From NCBI GenBank assembly GCA_963822615.1, contig CAWGIM010000021.1, positions 930,001-994,000 of the forward strand: 64,000 bases of DNA. Reading direction: 5' to 3'. The number at the start of each line of letters is the position of its first letter. Position 1 is the stretch's first letter. The notes under the pieces were generated by a model. That model had not been told where the DNA came from. It made no database searches and worked only from the letters and a program-made list of their open reading frames with translations. A program made the position numbers and the translations under genes. The DNA is from Trebonia sp963822615. GTDB lineage: Bacteria; Actinomycetota; Actinomycetes; Streptosporangiales; Streptosporangiaceae. Positions 1 to 9,291 of the stretch are shown here, piece by piece.

Positions 1-31
1 TGAGAGGCCCCCGCACGATGAGCACTGCACG

Positions 32-829
32 ATGAGTACCGTCAGCACCGCGTTCGAGAAGGCGGCGGCCGAGGACCGGGCCGCGCTGGTCGGCTACATC
101 CCGGCCGGCTTCCCCGACAAGCAGACCGCGATCCGGGCGGCGCTGGCGATGGCCGAAGGGGGCGCCGACGTCATCGAGGTCGGCCTGCCCTACTCCGACC
201 CGCTGATGGACGGCCCGGTGGTCGCCGACGCCGTCTACCACGCGCTGAAGGGCGGCACCCGGATCAAGGACGTCCTCGACACGGTGACCGCGATCGCCGA
301 CGCCGGGGTGGCCGCGGTGATCATGACCTACTGGAACCCGATCGACCACTACGGCCCCGACGCGTTCGCCCGCGACCTGGCCAGCGCGGGCGGCGCGGGG
401 CTGATCACCCCCGACCTGACCCCGGAAGAGGCAGGCCCCTGGCTGGCCGCGTCCGACGCCCACCAGCTTGACCGCATCTTCCTGGTCGCGCCGTCCTCGC
501 CGCCGGAGCGGGTCGCGGCGATCACCAGCCTGTGCCGCGGCTTCGTCTACGCGGTGAGCCTGATGGGCGTCACCGGCGCCAGGGACGCGCTCAGCTCCAG
601 CGCGGCCAGCGTGGTGGCGCATATCAAGGAGCACACCAGCCTCCCGGCCGCCGTCGGGGTCGGCGTCTCCAGCGGCGCCCAGGCCCGCGAGGTAGCCGGC
701 TTCGCCGACGGGGTAATCGTCGGCTCCGCCTACGTCCGCCGCCTGGCCGCCGCCGCGACCCCCGACGAAGGCATCGCCGCGGTCCGCGACCTCACCGCCG
801 ACCTGGCAGCCGGCGTCCGCCGCCGCTAG
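32..829 (+). CDS. trpA: tryptophan synthase alpha chain
   Basis: This 265-residue protein cleaves indole-3-glycerol phosphate to indole and glyceraldehyde 3-phosphate and passes indole to TrpB in the cytosolic alpha2-beta2 complex. It is a single TIM barrel of normal family length. The active-site segment EVGLPYSDPLMDGP places the catalytic acids at Glu49 and Asp60, the same numbers as in the Salmonella enzyme. GVTGAR near residue 190 and VGVGVSSG near 218 form the phosphate-binding loops. The window opens with TGA, which may be the stop of an upstream gene, probably trpB, but too little is present to show it. An ATG at position 18 closes after five codons, so 32 is the start. Downstream is a long non-coding gap rather than the lgt gene found next to trpA in several relatives. 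Confidence 0.97.
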   Translation: MSTVSTAFEKAAAEDRAALVGYIPAGFPDKQTAIRAALAMAEGGADVIEVGLPYSDPLMDGPVVADAVYHALKGGTRIKDVLDTVTAIADAGVAAVIMTYWNPIDHYGPDAFARDLASAGGAGLITPDLTPEEAGPWLAASDAHQLDRIFLVAPSSPPERVAAITSLCRGFVYAVSLMGVTGARDALSSSAASVVAHIKEHTSLPAAVGVGVSSGAQAREVAGFADGVIVGSAYVRRLAAAATPDEGIAAVRDLTADLAAGVRRR

Positions 830-891
830 CAGCACCCACCCCCCGCGTAAACCCGCCCCCGGCACGTCAGGACCCCGGGCCCTCCGTACCT

Positions 892-939
892 CGCGTCCCC
901 GCAACCCCGCGTCCCCGCAACCCCGCGTCCCCGCAACCC
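892..939. repeat. three exact 16-bp tandem repeats
   Basis: The unit CGCGTCCCCGCAACCC occurs three times without gap (892, 908, 924), followed by diverged C-rich copies up to about 990. It lies in the trpA-gltB gap and is not coding. Confidence 0.85.
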
Positions 940-1254
940 GGCGCCCCGCGCCCCCGAAACCCACGCCCCGCGCCCCCGCGTATGCGCCTCGGGCTCGCGT
1001 TAGCGCCTCGGGCCCGCGTTTGCGGCTGGTGGCCGCGCCTGCGTTGTACCGTGCTCCGCACCAGCACCACCTGCTGCCGGCCGCCACATTAGAACGGAAA
1101 CTTTTATCGAATCGGAAACTCTGACGTGCCATAGCACCTACTAATTTCCACTCGGCGCCGTCACCGGACCACCTCCCGGGATAACAGCAAGAAGCGGCGG
1201 AGCCGCAGTGGTGGAAGTGGTGGGAGCTGCCCCCGGCGGGCGGGGACTTCATGA

Positions 1255-1283
1255 GAATTTCACCACATTTGCCGGTGAAATTC
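1255..1283. promoter_or_regulatory. inverted repeat upstream of gltB
   Basis: GAATTTCACC and GGTGAAATTC form a perfect 10-bp inverted repeat around a 9-base loop. It is AT-rich in a GC-rich background and lies about 390 bases upstream of gltB. There is no T-run after it, so an operator or leader hairpin is as likely as a terminator of trpA. Confidence 0.45.
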
Positions 1284-1668
1284 GCATAACGGTTGATGCG
1301 GGAGGGACGGGCGGGAGCGCAGGCGTCACGGTCGGCAGCAGGGGGAGCCTGCCGTCGCCGGGGTGCCGCGGCCGGCGCTAAATGTTCCCGGTTTCGGGCA
1401 GTTTTGGCTGGGTATCGCTCACCCTACCGATGATCACCAAGGCTCCGGCCAGGGGAGCAGGGTGACGCATCGGTGCCCGACGGCGCTGACATCACCGTGG
1501 GCTCTGCCGCCGCACGGGCACCAATTCCGCTCAGGGGCCTCAAAAGTCGCCTCTGGTAAGGGATTCACCAGTCATGTAATCTCTATGTAACTTACGTGTA
1601 GCAGCAGGGCCAGCGTCGTCCCCACCGCAGCAAGCGCAGTACAGCGGATTATGACGACAGGAGTTTTG

Positions 1669-4600
1669 ATGGTGCCTGCCGCAGTTGAGGGGCTTTACGA
1701 CAGCCGGTTCGAACACGATGCCTGTGGTGTGGGTTTCGTGGCCGACCTGCGGGCCGGCGGCGGCCATGACGTCGTGGCCAGTGCCCTTCGCGTTCTATGC
1801 AACCTCGAGCACCGCGGCGCGGCGGGCGCCGACCCGGATACCGGCGACGGGGCCGGCATCCTCACCCAGATACCCGACGCGTTCTTCCGGGCGGTGTCCG
1901 GGCTCGAGCTGCCGGCAGCGGGCAGCTACGCGGCCGGCCTCGCGTTCCTGCCAGTCGATCAGCCCGAACGGGTGCGTGCCTGCGCCCGGATCGCCGACCT
2001 GGCCGCCGATGAGGGGCTGACCGTACTCGGCTGGCGCGAGGTCCCGGTCGACCTGACCGCCTGCGGCCCCGGCGCGATCGAGGTGCTGCCGCACCTGGCG
2101 CAGCTGTTCGTCGCGGGCGAGGGCGGCGAGAGCGGGCTGGAGCTCGACCGGCTCGCCTTCTGCCTCCGCAAGCGGGCCGAGCACGAGGTCAGCGTGTACT
2201 TCGCGTCGCTGTCCGCGCGCACCATCGTCTACAAGGGCATGCTGTCCGCGCCCCAGGTCGGGCCGTTCTTCCCCGACCTTTCGGACGAGCGCTACCAGAG
2301 CAACATCGGCCTGGTCCACTCGCGGTTCTCCACCAACACGTTCCCGTCCTGGCCGCGGTCGCACCCGTTCCGCTTCGTGGCGCACAACGGCGAGATCAAC
2401 ACCGTGCAGGGCAACCGGAACTGGATGCGCGCCCGCGAGGCGATGCTCGACTCGCCGCTGATCCCGCCGTCCAAGTCGGGCAAGGGCATCGAGCGGCTGT
2501 TCCCGATCATCGACCCGGACGGCGCTGACTCGCAGTCGTTCGACGAGTGCCTGGAACTGCTGCACCTGGGCGGCCGGTCGCTGCCGCACGCGCTGCTGAT
2601 GATGATCCCCGAGCCGTGGGAGAACCACGGCGAGATGGACGACAAGCGCCGGGCGTTCTACCAGTTCCACTCGGCGCTGATGGAGCCGTGGGACGGCCCC
2701 GCGCTGATCGCGTTCACCGACGGCACCGTGATCGGCGCCGTGCTCGACCGCAACGGGCTGCGCCCCGGCCGCTACTGGGTCACCGCCGACGGCCTGGTGA
2801 TCCTGGCCAGCGAGGTGGGCGTGCTCGACATCGAGCCCGCCCGGGTGGTGCGCCGCGGCCGGCTGCAGCCCGGCCGGATCTTCCTGGCCGACACCGCCTC
2901 CGGCCGGATCGTCGAAGACGAAGAGGTCAAGTCCGAGCTGGCGGCCGACCAGCCGTACACCGACTGGCTGCACGCGGGCCTGGTGCAGCTGGACGACCTG
3001 CCCGACCGGGAGCGCCAGACCCCGACCGCGGACGGCCTGCTCACCCGGCAGCGCACCTTCGGCTACACCGAGGAAGAGCTGCGGGTGATCCTGGCGCCGA
3101 TGGCCCGGACCGGCGCCGAGCCGATCGGCTCGATGGGCACCGACACCCCGATGGCGGTGCTGTCGGACAAGCCGCGGCTGGTGTTCGACTACTTCACCCA
3201 GCTGTTCGCCCAGGTCACCAACCCGCCGCTGGACGCCATCAGGGAAGAGCTGGTCACCTCGCTGTCCACCTCGACCGGGCCCGAGCAGAACCTGCTGGTG
3301 CCCGGGCCCGCGTCCTGCCGGCAGGTCGTGCTGCCGTTCCCGGTGATCGGCGAGCAGGACCTGGCCAAGCTGGTGCACATCAACGACGGCGGCAACCTGC
3401 CCGGCTTCGCCGCGCACGTGGTCGACGGCCGGTTCGACCCGGCGGGCGGCGGCGACGGGCTGCGGGAGCGGCTGCGGGAGATCTGTACCGAGGTCACCAC
3501 CGCCATCTTCAACGGCGCCCGGCTCATCGTGCTGTCCGACCGCGGGCCCGACCACGACAAGCTGGTGCCGATCCCGTCGCTGATGCTGACCGGCGCGGTG
3601 CACCACCACCTGATCCGGGAGAAGACCAGGACCCGGGTGGGGCTGATCGTCGAGTCCGGCGACGCCCGCGAGTGCCACCACGTGGCGCTGCTTGTCGGCT
3701 ACGGCGCCGCCGCGGTGTGCCCCTACCTGGCGATCGAGACCGTCCGTGACCTGGCCGCGCGCGGCGAGCTCGCGGGCGGCGCCGGCAACGCGGCGGACCG
3801 TGAGCTGACCCCCGACCGGGCCGAGCAGAACCTCGTCAAGGCCCTCGGCAAGGGCCTGCTCAAGGTCATGTCGAAGATGGGCGTGTCCACCGTCGCGTCC
3901 TACACCGGCGCCCAGATCTTCGAGGCGATCGGGCTGGGCGAGGAGGTCATCGGCACCTGCTTCACCGGGACCACCTCGCGGCTGTCCGGGGTCGGCTTCG
4001 ACGTGCTGGCGCAGGAGGCCGCCCGGCGGGCCGGCCCGGCCGCGGGCGGGGCCGGGCTGAACCACCGGCGGCTGGAGATCGGCGGCGAGTACCAGTGGCG
4101 CCGCGAGGGCGAGCCCCACCTGTTCAACCCGGAGACCGTGTTCAAGCTGCAGCACGCCACCCGCAGCCGCCGCTACGAGATCTTCAAGGAGTACACCGCG
4201 CTGGTCGACGACCAGTCAGCGAAGCTGAAGACGCTGCGCGGCCTGCTCCGCATCAAGGGGATCGGTGAGCTGGGGGAGCCAGCAGAATCCGTTCGGAAGA
4301 TTCCGATTGATGAAGTGGAAGCGATCGAGCTGATCGTCCGGCGGTTCGCCACCGGCGCGATGTCCTACGGGTCGATCTCGGCTGAGGCGCACCAGACCCT
4401 GGCGATCGCGATGAACCGGATCGGCGGCCGGTCCAACACCGGTGAGGGCGGCGAGGACCCGGAGCGGTTCATCCCCGACGCCAACGGCGACCTGCGGCGC
4501 TCAGCCGTCAAGCAGGTGGCCTCCGGCCGCTTCGGCGTGACCAGCGAGTACCTCGTCAACGCGGACGACGTGCAGATCAAGATGGCGCAGGGCGCCAAGC

Positions 4601-6264
4601 CGGGCGAGGGCGGCCAGCTACCGGGGCACAAGGTGTACCCGTGGATCGCCAAGACCAGGTACTCCACCCCCGGGGTGGGGCTGATCTCGCCGCCGCCGCA
4701 CCACGACATCTACTCGATCGAGGACCTGGCGCAGCTCATCCACGACCTCAAGAACGCCAACCCGTCCGCCCGGGTGCACGTCAAGCTGGTGGCCGAGATG
4801 GGCGTGGGCACCGTCGCGGCGGGCGTGTCCAAGGCGCACGCCGACGTGGTGCTGATCTCCGGGCACGACGGCGGCACCGGCGCCGCCCCGCTCACCTCGC
4901 TCAAGCACGCGGGCGCCCCGTGGGAGCTGGGGCTGGCCGAGACCCAGCAGACGCTGCTGCGCAACCGGCTCCGCGACCGGATCACGGTGCAGGTCGACGG
5001 GCAGCTCAAGACCGGCCGCGACGTGGTCATCGCGGCCCTGCTTGGAGCCGAGGAGTTCGGCTTCGCCAGCGCCCCGCTGGTGGTCAGCGGCTGCATCATG
5101 ATGCGGGTCTGCCACCTGGACACCTGCCCGGTCGGGGTGGCCACCCAGAACCCCGAGCTGCGGGCCCGGTTCACCGGCAAGCCGGAGTTCGTGGTCAACT
5201 TCTTCGAGTTCATCGCCGAAGAGGTCCGCGAGTACCTGGCCGCGCTCGGCCTGCACTCGATCGAGGAGGCCGTCGGCCGGGTCGACCTGCTGGACACCGC
5301 CCTGGCGGTGGCGCACTGGAAGGCGTCCGGGCTCGACCTCAGCCCGGTGCTGCACGTGCCGTCCAACGCCGACGGGCCGCTGTCCGAGATGACCCTGCAC
5401 CGGGTCAGCGAGCAGGACCACGGCCTGGACCGGGCGCTCGACAACACGCTGATCCAGCTGGCCGAGGGGGCGCTCGAGGAGGGCCGCCCGGTCCGCCTTG
5501 AGCTGCCGATCCGCAACGTCAACCGGACCGTCGGCACCATGCTGGGCTACGAGGTGACCCGGCGGTGGGGCGGCGAGGGCCTGCCCGCCGACACCATCAC
5601 GGTGGCGTTCACCGGGTCGGCCGGCCAGTCGTTCGGCGCGTTCGTGCCGCGCGGCATCACCCTCAAGCTGACCGGCGACGCCAACGACTACCTGGGCAAG
5701 GGGCTGTCCGGCGGCCGCCTGGTGGTCGCGCCGTCGCCGGACGCCACCTTCGAGGCGGAAACCCAGGTGGTCGCGGGCAACGTGATCGGCTACGGGGCCA
5801 CCGCGGGCGAGATCTTCCTCCGCGGCACCGTCGGCGAGCGGTTCTGCGTGCGCAACTCCGGGGCCCTCGCGGTCGCCGAGGGCGTCGGCGACCACGGCTG
5901 CGAGTACATGACCGGCGGCCGGGTGGTGGTGCTCGGGCCGACCGGGCGGAACTTCGCGGCCGGCATGTCCGGCGGCATCGCCTACGTGCTCGACCTCAAC
6001 CCGGTCCGGCTGAACCGGGACATGGTGGACGTAGACCCGCTGGAGGAGGGCGACCTGGAGTTCCTGTCGGAGGTCATCGCCCGGCACCAGGCGGAGACCG
6101 GCTCGGCGGTGGCGGCCCGGCTGCTGGCCGACTGGGAGACCGCGGCCAGCCGGTTCAGCAAGGTCATGCCCAAGGACTACAAGCGGGTCCTGCTGGCGGC
6201 GTCGGCCGCCGAGCGCGAGGGCAGGAACGTCGACGAGGCCGTCATGGCCGCGGCACACGGTTGA
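1669..6264 (+). CDS. gltB: glutamate synthase (NADPH) large subunit
   Basis: Large subunit of GOGAT: it transfers the amide of glutamine to 2-oxoglutarate to give two glutamates, working with GltD. About 1531 residues, normal length. After a short propeptide the nucleophile cysteine appears in HDACGVGF; the glutaminase domain also shows SRFSTNTFPSW and HNGEINT. The central and FMN-binding synthase domains follow, with the 3Fe-4S cysteines in CIMMRVCHLDTCPVG near residue 1145 and a C-terminal beta-helix domain. I choose ATG 1669 because AGGAG lies five bases upstream at 1659-1663; an in-frame ATG at 1651 lacks a ribosome site. gltD follows 15 bases downstream, so they form an operon. In mycobacteria GOGAT is a target of the PknG/GarA system, whose homologues lie just downstream here. 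Confidence 0.97.
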   Translation: MVPAAVEGLYDSRFEHDACGVGFVADLRAGGGHDVVASALRVLCNLEHRGAAGADPDTGDGAGILTQIPDAFFRAVSGLELPAAGSYAAGLAFLPVDQPERVRACARIADLAADEGLTVLGWREVPVDLTACGPGAIEVLPHLAQLFVAGEGGESGLELDRLAFCLRKRAEHEVSVYFASLSARTIVYKGMLSAPQVGPFFPDLSDERYQSNIGLVHSRFSTNTFPSWPRSHPFRFVAHNGEINTVQGNRNWMRAREAMLDSPLIPPSKSGKGIERLFPIIDPDGADSQSFDECLELLHLGGRSLPHALLMMIPEPWENHGEMDDKRRAFYQFHSALMEPWDGPALIAFTDGTVIGAVLDRNGLRPGRYWVTADGLVILASEVGVLDIEPARVVRRGRLQPGRIFLADTASGRIVEDEEVKSELAADQPYTDWLHAGLVQLDDLPDRERQTPTADGLLTRQRTFGYTEEELRVILAPMARTGAEPIGSMGTDTPMAVLSDKPRLVFDYFTQLFAQVTNPPLDAIREELVTSLSTSTGPEQNLLVPGPASCRQVVLPFPVIGEQDLAKLVHINDGGNLPGFAAHVVDGRFDPAGGGDGLRERLREICTEVTTAIFNGARLIVLSDRGPDHDKLVPIPSLMLTGAVHHHLIREKTRTRVGLIVESGDARECHHVALLVGYGAAAVCPYLAIETVRDLAARGELAGGAGNAADRELTPDRAEQNLVKALGKGLLKVMSKMGVSTVASYTGAQIFEAIGLGEEVIGTCFTGTTSRLSGVGFDVLAQEAARRAGPAAGGAGLNHRRLEIGGEYQWRREGEPHLFNPETVFKLQHATRSRRYEIFKEYTALVDDQSAKLKTLRGLLRIKGIGELGEPAESVRKIPIDEVEAIELIVRRFATGAMSYGSISAEAHQTLAIAMNRIGGRSNTGEGGEDPERFIPDANGDLRRSAVKQVASGRFGVTSEYLVNADDVQIKMAQGAKPGEGGQLPGHKVYPWIAKTRYSTPGVGLISPPPHHDIYSIEDLAQLIHDLKNANPSARVHVKLVAEMGVGTVAAGVSKAHADVVLISGHDGGTGAAPLTSLKHAGAPWELGLAETQQTLLRNRLRDRITVQVDGQLKTGRDVVIAALLGAEEFGFASAPLVVSGCIMMRVCHLDTCPVGVATQNPELRARFTGKPEFVVNFFEFIAEEVREYLAALGLHSIEEAVGRVDLLDTALAVAHWKASGLDLSPVLHVPSNADGPLSEMTLHRVSEQDHGLDRALDNTLIQLAEGALEEGRPVRLELPIRNVNRTVGTMLGYEVTRRWGGEGLPADTITVAFTGSAGQSFGAFVPRGITLKLTGDANDYLGKGLSGGRLVVAPSPDATFEAETQVVAGNVIGYGATAGEIFLRGTVGERFCVRNSGALAVAEGVGDHGCEYMTGGRVVVLGPTGRNFAAGMSGGIAYVLDLNPVRLNRDMVDVDPLEEGDLEFLSEVIARHQAETGSAVAARLLADWETAASRFSKVMPKDYKRVLLAASAAEREGRNVDEAVMAAAHG

Positions 6265-6279
6265 TGAGGGGAGTTAGCC

Positions 6280-7713
6280 ATGGGTGACCCCAAGGGGTTC
6301 TTGACGACTGCCCGCGAGCTGCCGCGGCGGCGGCCGGTGGACGTGCGGATCAGCGACTGGAGCGAGGTCTACGAAGACTTCGAGGCCGAGCGGACGCAGC
6401 GGCAGGCGGCCCGCTGCATGGACTGCGGCATCCCGTTCTGCCACAACGGGTGCCCGCTCGGGAACCTGATCCCCGAGTGGAACGACCTGGTGTACCGGGG
6501 TGACTGGGCGGACGCGGCCGACCGGCTGCACGCCACCAACAACTTCCCCGAGTTCACCGGGCGGCTGTGCCCGGCCCCGTGCGAGTACGCCTGCGTACTC
6601 GGCATCAACGACGACCCGGTCACGATCAAGCAGGTCGAGGTGGAGATCGTCGACCGCGCGTGGGCGGACGGCACCATCGTCCCGGTCCCGCCGCAGTCGC
6701 TGACCGGGTTCACCGTCGCCGTGGTCGGTTCCGGCCCGGCCGGCCTCGCCGCCGCCCAGCAGCTCACCCGGGCCGGGCACCAGGTGACCGTCTTCGAGCG
6801 GGACGACGCGGTGGGCGGGCTGCTCCGCTACGGCATCCCCGAGTTCAAGATGGAGAAGGTGCACCTGGACCGGCGCCTCGCGCAGATGGAGGCCGAGGGC
6901 ACCCGGTTCGTCAGCGGGGTGTCGGTCGACTCGGCCGCCCAGCTCGACGGCTTCTCGGCCGTGGTGCTGGCCGGCGGCGCGCGGGTGCCGCGCGACCTGC
7001 CGGTCCCCGGACGCGAGCTCGGCGGCATCTACCAGGCGATGGAGTTCCTGCCGCTGGCCAACCGGGACGGCGCGGACGCGGCCATCTGCGCGGCGGGCAA
7101 GCACGTGGTCATCATCGGCGGCGGCGACACCGGGGCCGACTGCCTGGGCACCTCCCACCGGCAGGGCGCGGCGTCGGTCACCCAGCTCGAGATCATGCCG
7201 CGGCCGGCCATGGCCCGGGCGGAGGCCCACCCGTGGCCGACCTACCCGCTGATCTTCCGGGTGTCCTCCGCGCACGAGGAGGGCGGCGAGCGGGTCTACG
7301 CCGTTTCCACCGAGGAGTTCGTCGGCGACTCCGACGGGCAGGTGCGGGCGCTGCGGCTGACCGAGGTGGCGTTCGAAGGCGGCCGGTCCGCCCCGGTGCC
7401 GGGCACCCGCCGGGAGATCCCGTGCGACCTGGCGCTGCTGGCGATGGGCTTCACCGGCGCGGAGCGGCCGGGGCTGCTGACCGACCTGGGGGTGACGTTC
7501 GACGCCCGCGGCAACGTGGCCCGCGACGCCAGCTACCAGACGTCGGTGCCCGGGGTGTTCACGGCCGGCGACATGGGCCGCGGCCAGTCGCTGATCGTGT
7601 GGGCGATCGCCGAGGGCCGCAGCGCGGCCGCCGCGGTCGACCAGTACCTGCGCGGCCTGGACCGACCGGCGCTGCCGGTCGCCATCCCGCCGACCGCACG
7701 GCCGCTCGTGTAG
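6280..7713 (+). CDS. gltD: glutamate synthase (NADPH) small subunit
   Basis: Small subunit of GOGAT, 477 residues: it oxidises NADPH through FAD and sends electrons through iron-sulfur clusters to GltB. The N-terminal cluster domain has CMDCGIPFCHNGCPLGN and CPAPCEYAC. The FAD Rossmann motif VVGSGPAGLAAA is near residue 148, the NADPH motif IIGGGDTGADC near 280, and the C-terminal FAD segment TAGDMGRGQSL near 428. A strong GAGGGGAG site precedes ATG 6280, 15 bases after the gltB stop. A stable hairpin follows the gene, so the gltBD operon probably ends here. Confidence 0.97.
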   Translation: MGDPKGFLTTARELPRRRPVDVRISDWSEVYEDFEAERTQRQAARCMDCGIPFCHNGCPLGNLIPEWNDLVYRGDWADAADRLHATNNFPEFTGRLCPAPCEYACVLGINDDPVTIKQVEVEIVDRAWADGTIVPVPPQSLTGFTVAVVGSGPAGLAAAQQLTRAGHQVTVFERDDAVGGLLRYGIPEFKMEKVHLDRRLAQMEAEGTRFVSGVSVDSAAQLDGFSAVVLAGGARVPRDLPVPGRELGGIYQAMEFLPLANRDGADAAICAAGKHVVIIGGGDTGADCLGTSHRQGAASVTQLEIMPRPAMARAEAHPWPTYPLIFRVSSAHEEGGERVYAVSTEEFVGDSDGQVRALRLTEVAFEGGRSAPVPGTRREIPCDLALLAMGFTGAERPGLLTDLGVTFDARGNVARDASYQTSVPGVFTAGDMGRGQSLIVWAIAEGRSAAAAVDQYLRGLDRPALPVAIPPTARPLV

Positions 7714-7720
7714 GCGCGCG

Positions 7721-7769
7721 CCCGCTTGCTACCCGGCCGGCCCGTCGGCCGGGCCGGGTAACAAGCGGG
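7721..7769 (+). terminator. hairpin after gltD
   Basis: CCCGCTTGCTACCCGG pairs almost perfectly with CCGGGTAACAAGCGGG around a GC-rich centre, giving an arm of roughly 16-20 pairs 8 bases after the gltD stop. There is no U-tract, which is common for actinobacterial terminators. Confidence 0.7.
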
Positions 7770-7799
7770 TGACGATGCGGGCGCACGGGGGCGTTCGTT

Positions 7800-7813
7800 C
7801 GCACAATAGGTAC
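7800..7813. promoter_or_regulatory. element shared with kinase-FHA upstream region
   Basis: CGCACAATAGGTAC lies 46 bases before the first glnX-like start. CGCACAATTGGTAC, identical in 13 of 14 positions, lies 37 bases before the kinase-FHA start at 23974. The similar position before functionally related genes suggests a shared promoter or operator. It could be chance. Confidence 0.4.
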
Positions 7814-7859
7814 CTCTTACTCAGCTCAGGTTTGTCTGCTTGGCAGGGGGAACGGCGAC

Positions 7860-9275
7860 ATGGCGCACGCGGCGGCACAGGGCGGCACGCGCGGCCTGGC
7901 CGCGCCCGCCGGCCGCCCCGGGCCCGGCCGGCCGGGCCCGGGGCGGTTGCGCTCCGGCTCGCTGCGCAGGCGCTGGCTGGACCTGGCGACCACGCCCGGC
8001 CGGCTGCGGCTGGTGCTGGCCGGCCTGGTGCTGCTCAGCCTGGCCTGGGGTGCCCTGGCGGCCTTCACCGCGGTGCAGTACTCGTCGGCCGCCGCCAGCG
8101 TGGTGACAACCCGCGAGCCGCTCAGCCTGGACGCGCAGCAGATCTACGGCACGCTGTCGGACGCCAACGACGCCGCCGCCACCGCCTTCCTGGCGGGCGG
8201 CATCGAGCCCGCGGCGGGGCGGCAGCGCTACCTGTCCGACATCACCACCGCGGGCGGGCAGATCGAGGCGGCGACCGCCGAGGGCGAGGCGGGCACCCCG
8301 GGCGCCGCCGCCGACCTGGCCTTCCTGGCGCGCGAGCTGCCGGTCTACACCGGGGAGATCGAGACCGCCCGGGCCGACAACCGGCTCGGCCTGCCGCTCG
8401 GTGCCGCCTACCTGCGCGAGGCGTCCACCCTGATGCGCGGCACCCTGCTGGCCAGCACCGACGACACCCTGCTGGCCAAGGCCAAGGACCTCTACGCGGC
8501 CGAGAACGACAGCCTCCACACCGCCAGCGCGCAGGCCACCGGGCTGCCGCTCATCCTGGTCACCGGGGTGGCCGGCCTGCTGGCCGGGGTCGCCGTGTAC
8601 CTGGCGTCGCGCTGGCTGCGCGGGCGCACCAACCGGGTGCTGAACGTCGGCCTGCTCGTCGCGGGGGCCGTCGTCGTCGTCTCGCTCGCCTGGCTCGGCG
8701 TCGCCTACGCGGGCGCGCGCGGCGACCTGCTCGACGCCCAGGCCCGCGGCTCGGCCACCGTGCAGGCGGTCGCCCAGGTCAGCATCGCCGCCCAGGAGGC
8801 ACACGCGGACGAGGGCATCACCCTCATCGACAACATGGGCGACGACACTTACCAGGACGACTTCAACGCCAAGGCCAGGGCGCTGGCGGGACCCGGCCCG
8901 GTCACGCTGCTTGGCACCGCCCAGGCCGCGGCCCGTGGCACCCCGGCCGCGCCCGCGGTAGCGGCCGCGGTACGCGACAGCGGGACCTGGTTCGCCGCCC
9001 ACCGGCAGGTCAGGTCGCTGGACAACAGCGGCAGCCACGCCAAGGCGGTCGCCGCCGCCCTCGGCCAGGGGACCGGCAGCGACGGCGCTGCGTTCGCCCG
9101 GCTGACCGCTGACCTTTCCGCGGCGACGGCCGCCGACCAGGCCGTGTTCGACTCCACCGCGCGCTCGGCGTCCGGTGCCTACTCCGGGCTCGAGGCCGGC
9201 CTGATCGTGGCGGCGCTGCTGATGGCGGCCGGCTGCGCCTGGGGCCTTGGCCGGCGGCTGGCGGAGTACCGATGA
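7860..9275 (+). CDS. GlnX-like four-helix membrane sensor protein
   Basis: A 471-residue membrane protein. A Gly/Pro/Arg-rich cytosolic start (1-45) is followed by helix 1 (about 46-68), an outer domain (70-215), helix 2 (about 222-240), a short cytosolic hairpin (WLRGRTNRVLN), helix 3 (about 256-278), a second outer domain (280-440) and helix 4 (about 446-464), ending with RRLAEYR. This layout matches mycobacterial GlnX, which carries the GlnH Asp/Glu signal across the membrane to PknG. Here too a GlnH-like lipoprotein gene follows at once and pknG lies 5 kb downstream. Two further paralogues occur in the window (22488 and the minus strand at 19548). No permease or ABC ATPase is nearby, so a sensing role is better supported than transport. 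AGGGGGAA precedes the ATG. Ligand specificity is inferred only from the neighbour. Confidence 0.8.
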   Translation: MAHAAAQGGTRGLAAPAGRPGPGRPGPGRLRSGSLRRRWLDLATTPGRLRLVLAGLVLLSLAWGALAAFTAVQYSSAAASVVTTREPLSLDAQQIYGTLSDANDAAATAFLAGGIEPAAGRQRYLSDITTAGGQIEAATAEGEAGTPGAAADLAFLARELPVYTGEIETARADNRLGLPLGAAYLREASTLMRGTLLASTDDTLLAKAKDLYAAENDSLHTASAQATGLPLILVTGVAGLLAGVAVYLASRWLRGRTNRVLNVGLLVAGAVVVVSLAWLGVAYAGARGDLLDAQARGSATVQAVAQVSIAAQEAHADEGITLIDNMGDDTYQDDFNAKARALAGPGPVTLLGTAQAAARGTPAAPAVAAAVRDSGTWFAAHRQVRSLDNSGSHAKAVAAALGQGTGSDGAAFARLTADLSAATAADQAVFDSTARSASGAYSGLEAGLIVAALLMAAGCAWGLGRRLAEYR

Positions 9276-9291
9276 GGGGCGGGGAGCGCCG

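Larger units (their letters stand above)
830..1668. other. long intergenic region trpA-gltB
   Basis: About 840 bases without a convincing gene. The first third is C-rich and holds a 16-base tandem repeat. The middle is AT-rich for this genome and contains an inverted repeat at 1255-1283 and two CGGAAACT copies at 1095 and 1113. The last 120 bases before gltB are again AT-richer (around 1555-1600) and are the likely place of the gltB promoter and leader, though I cannot assign -35/-10 boxes with confidence. Open frames here have poor composition for coding and no recognisable family. Confidence 0.6.

Noticed and set aside
1380..1650. Riboswitch or glutamine-sensing RNA before gltB
   Set aside because: Some pairing is possible (TCACCCT with AGGGTGA), but no known riboswitch consensus could be recognised by eye.
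1795..4155. 786-codon open frame on the minus strand
   Set aside because: It lies wholly inside gltB and its composition (Gly/Arg/Val/His rich, no motif) is the usual GC-driven shadow of a real gene.
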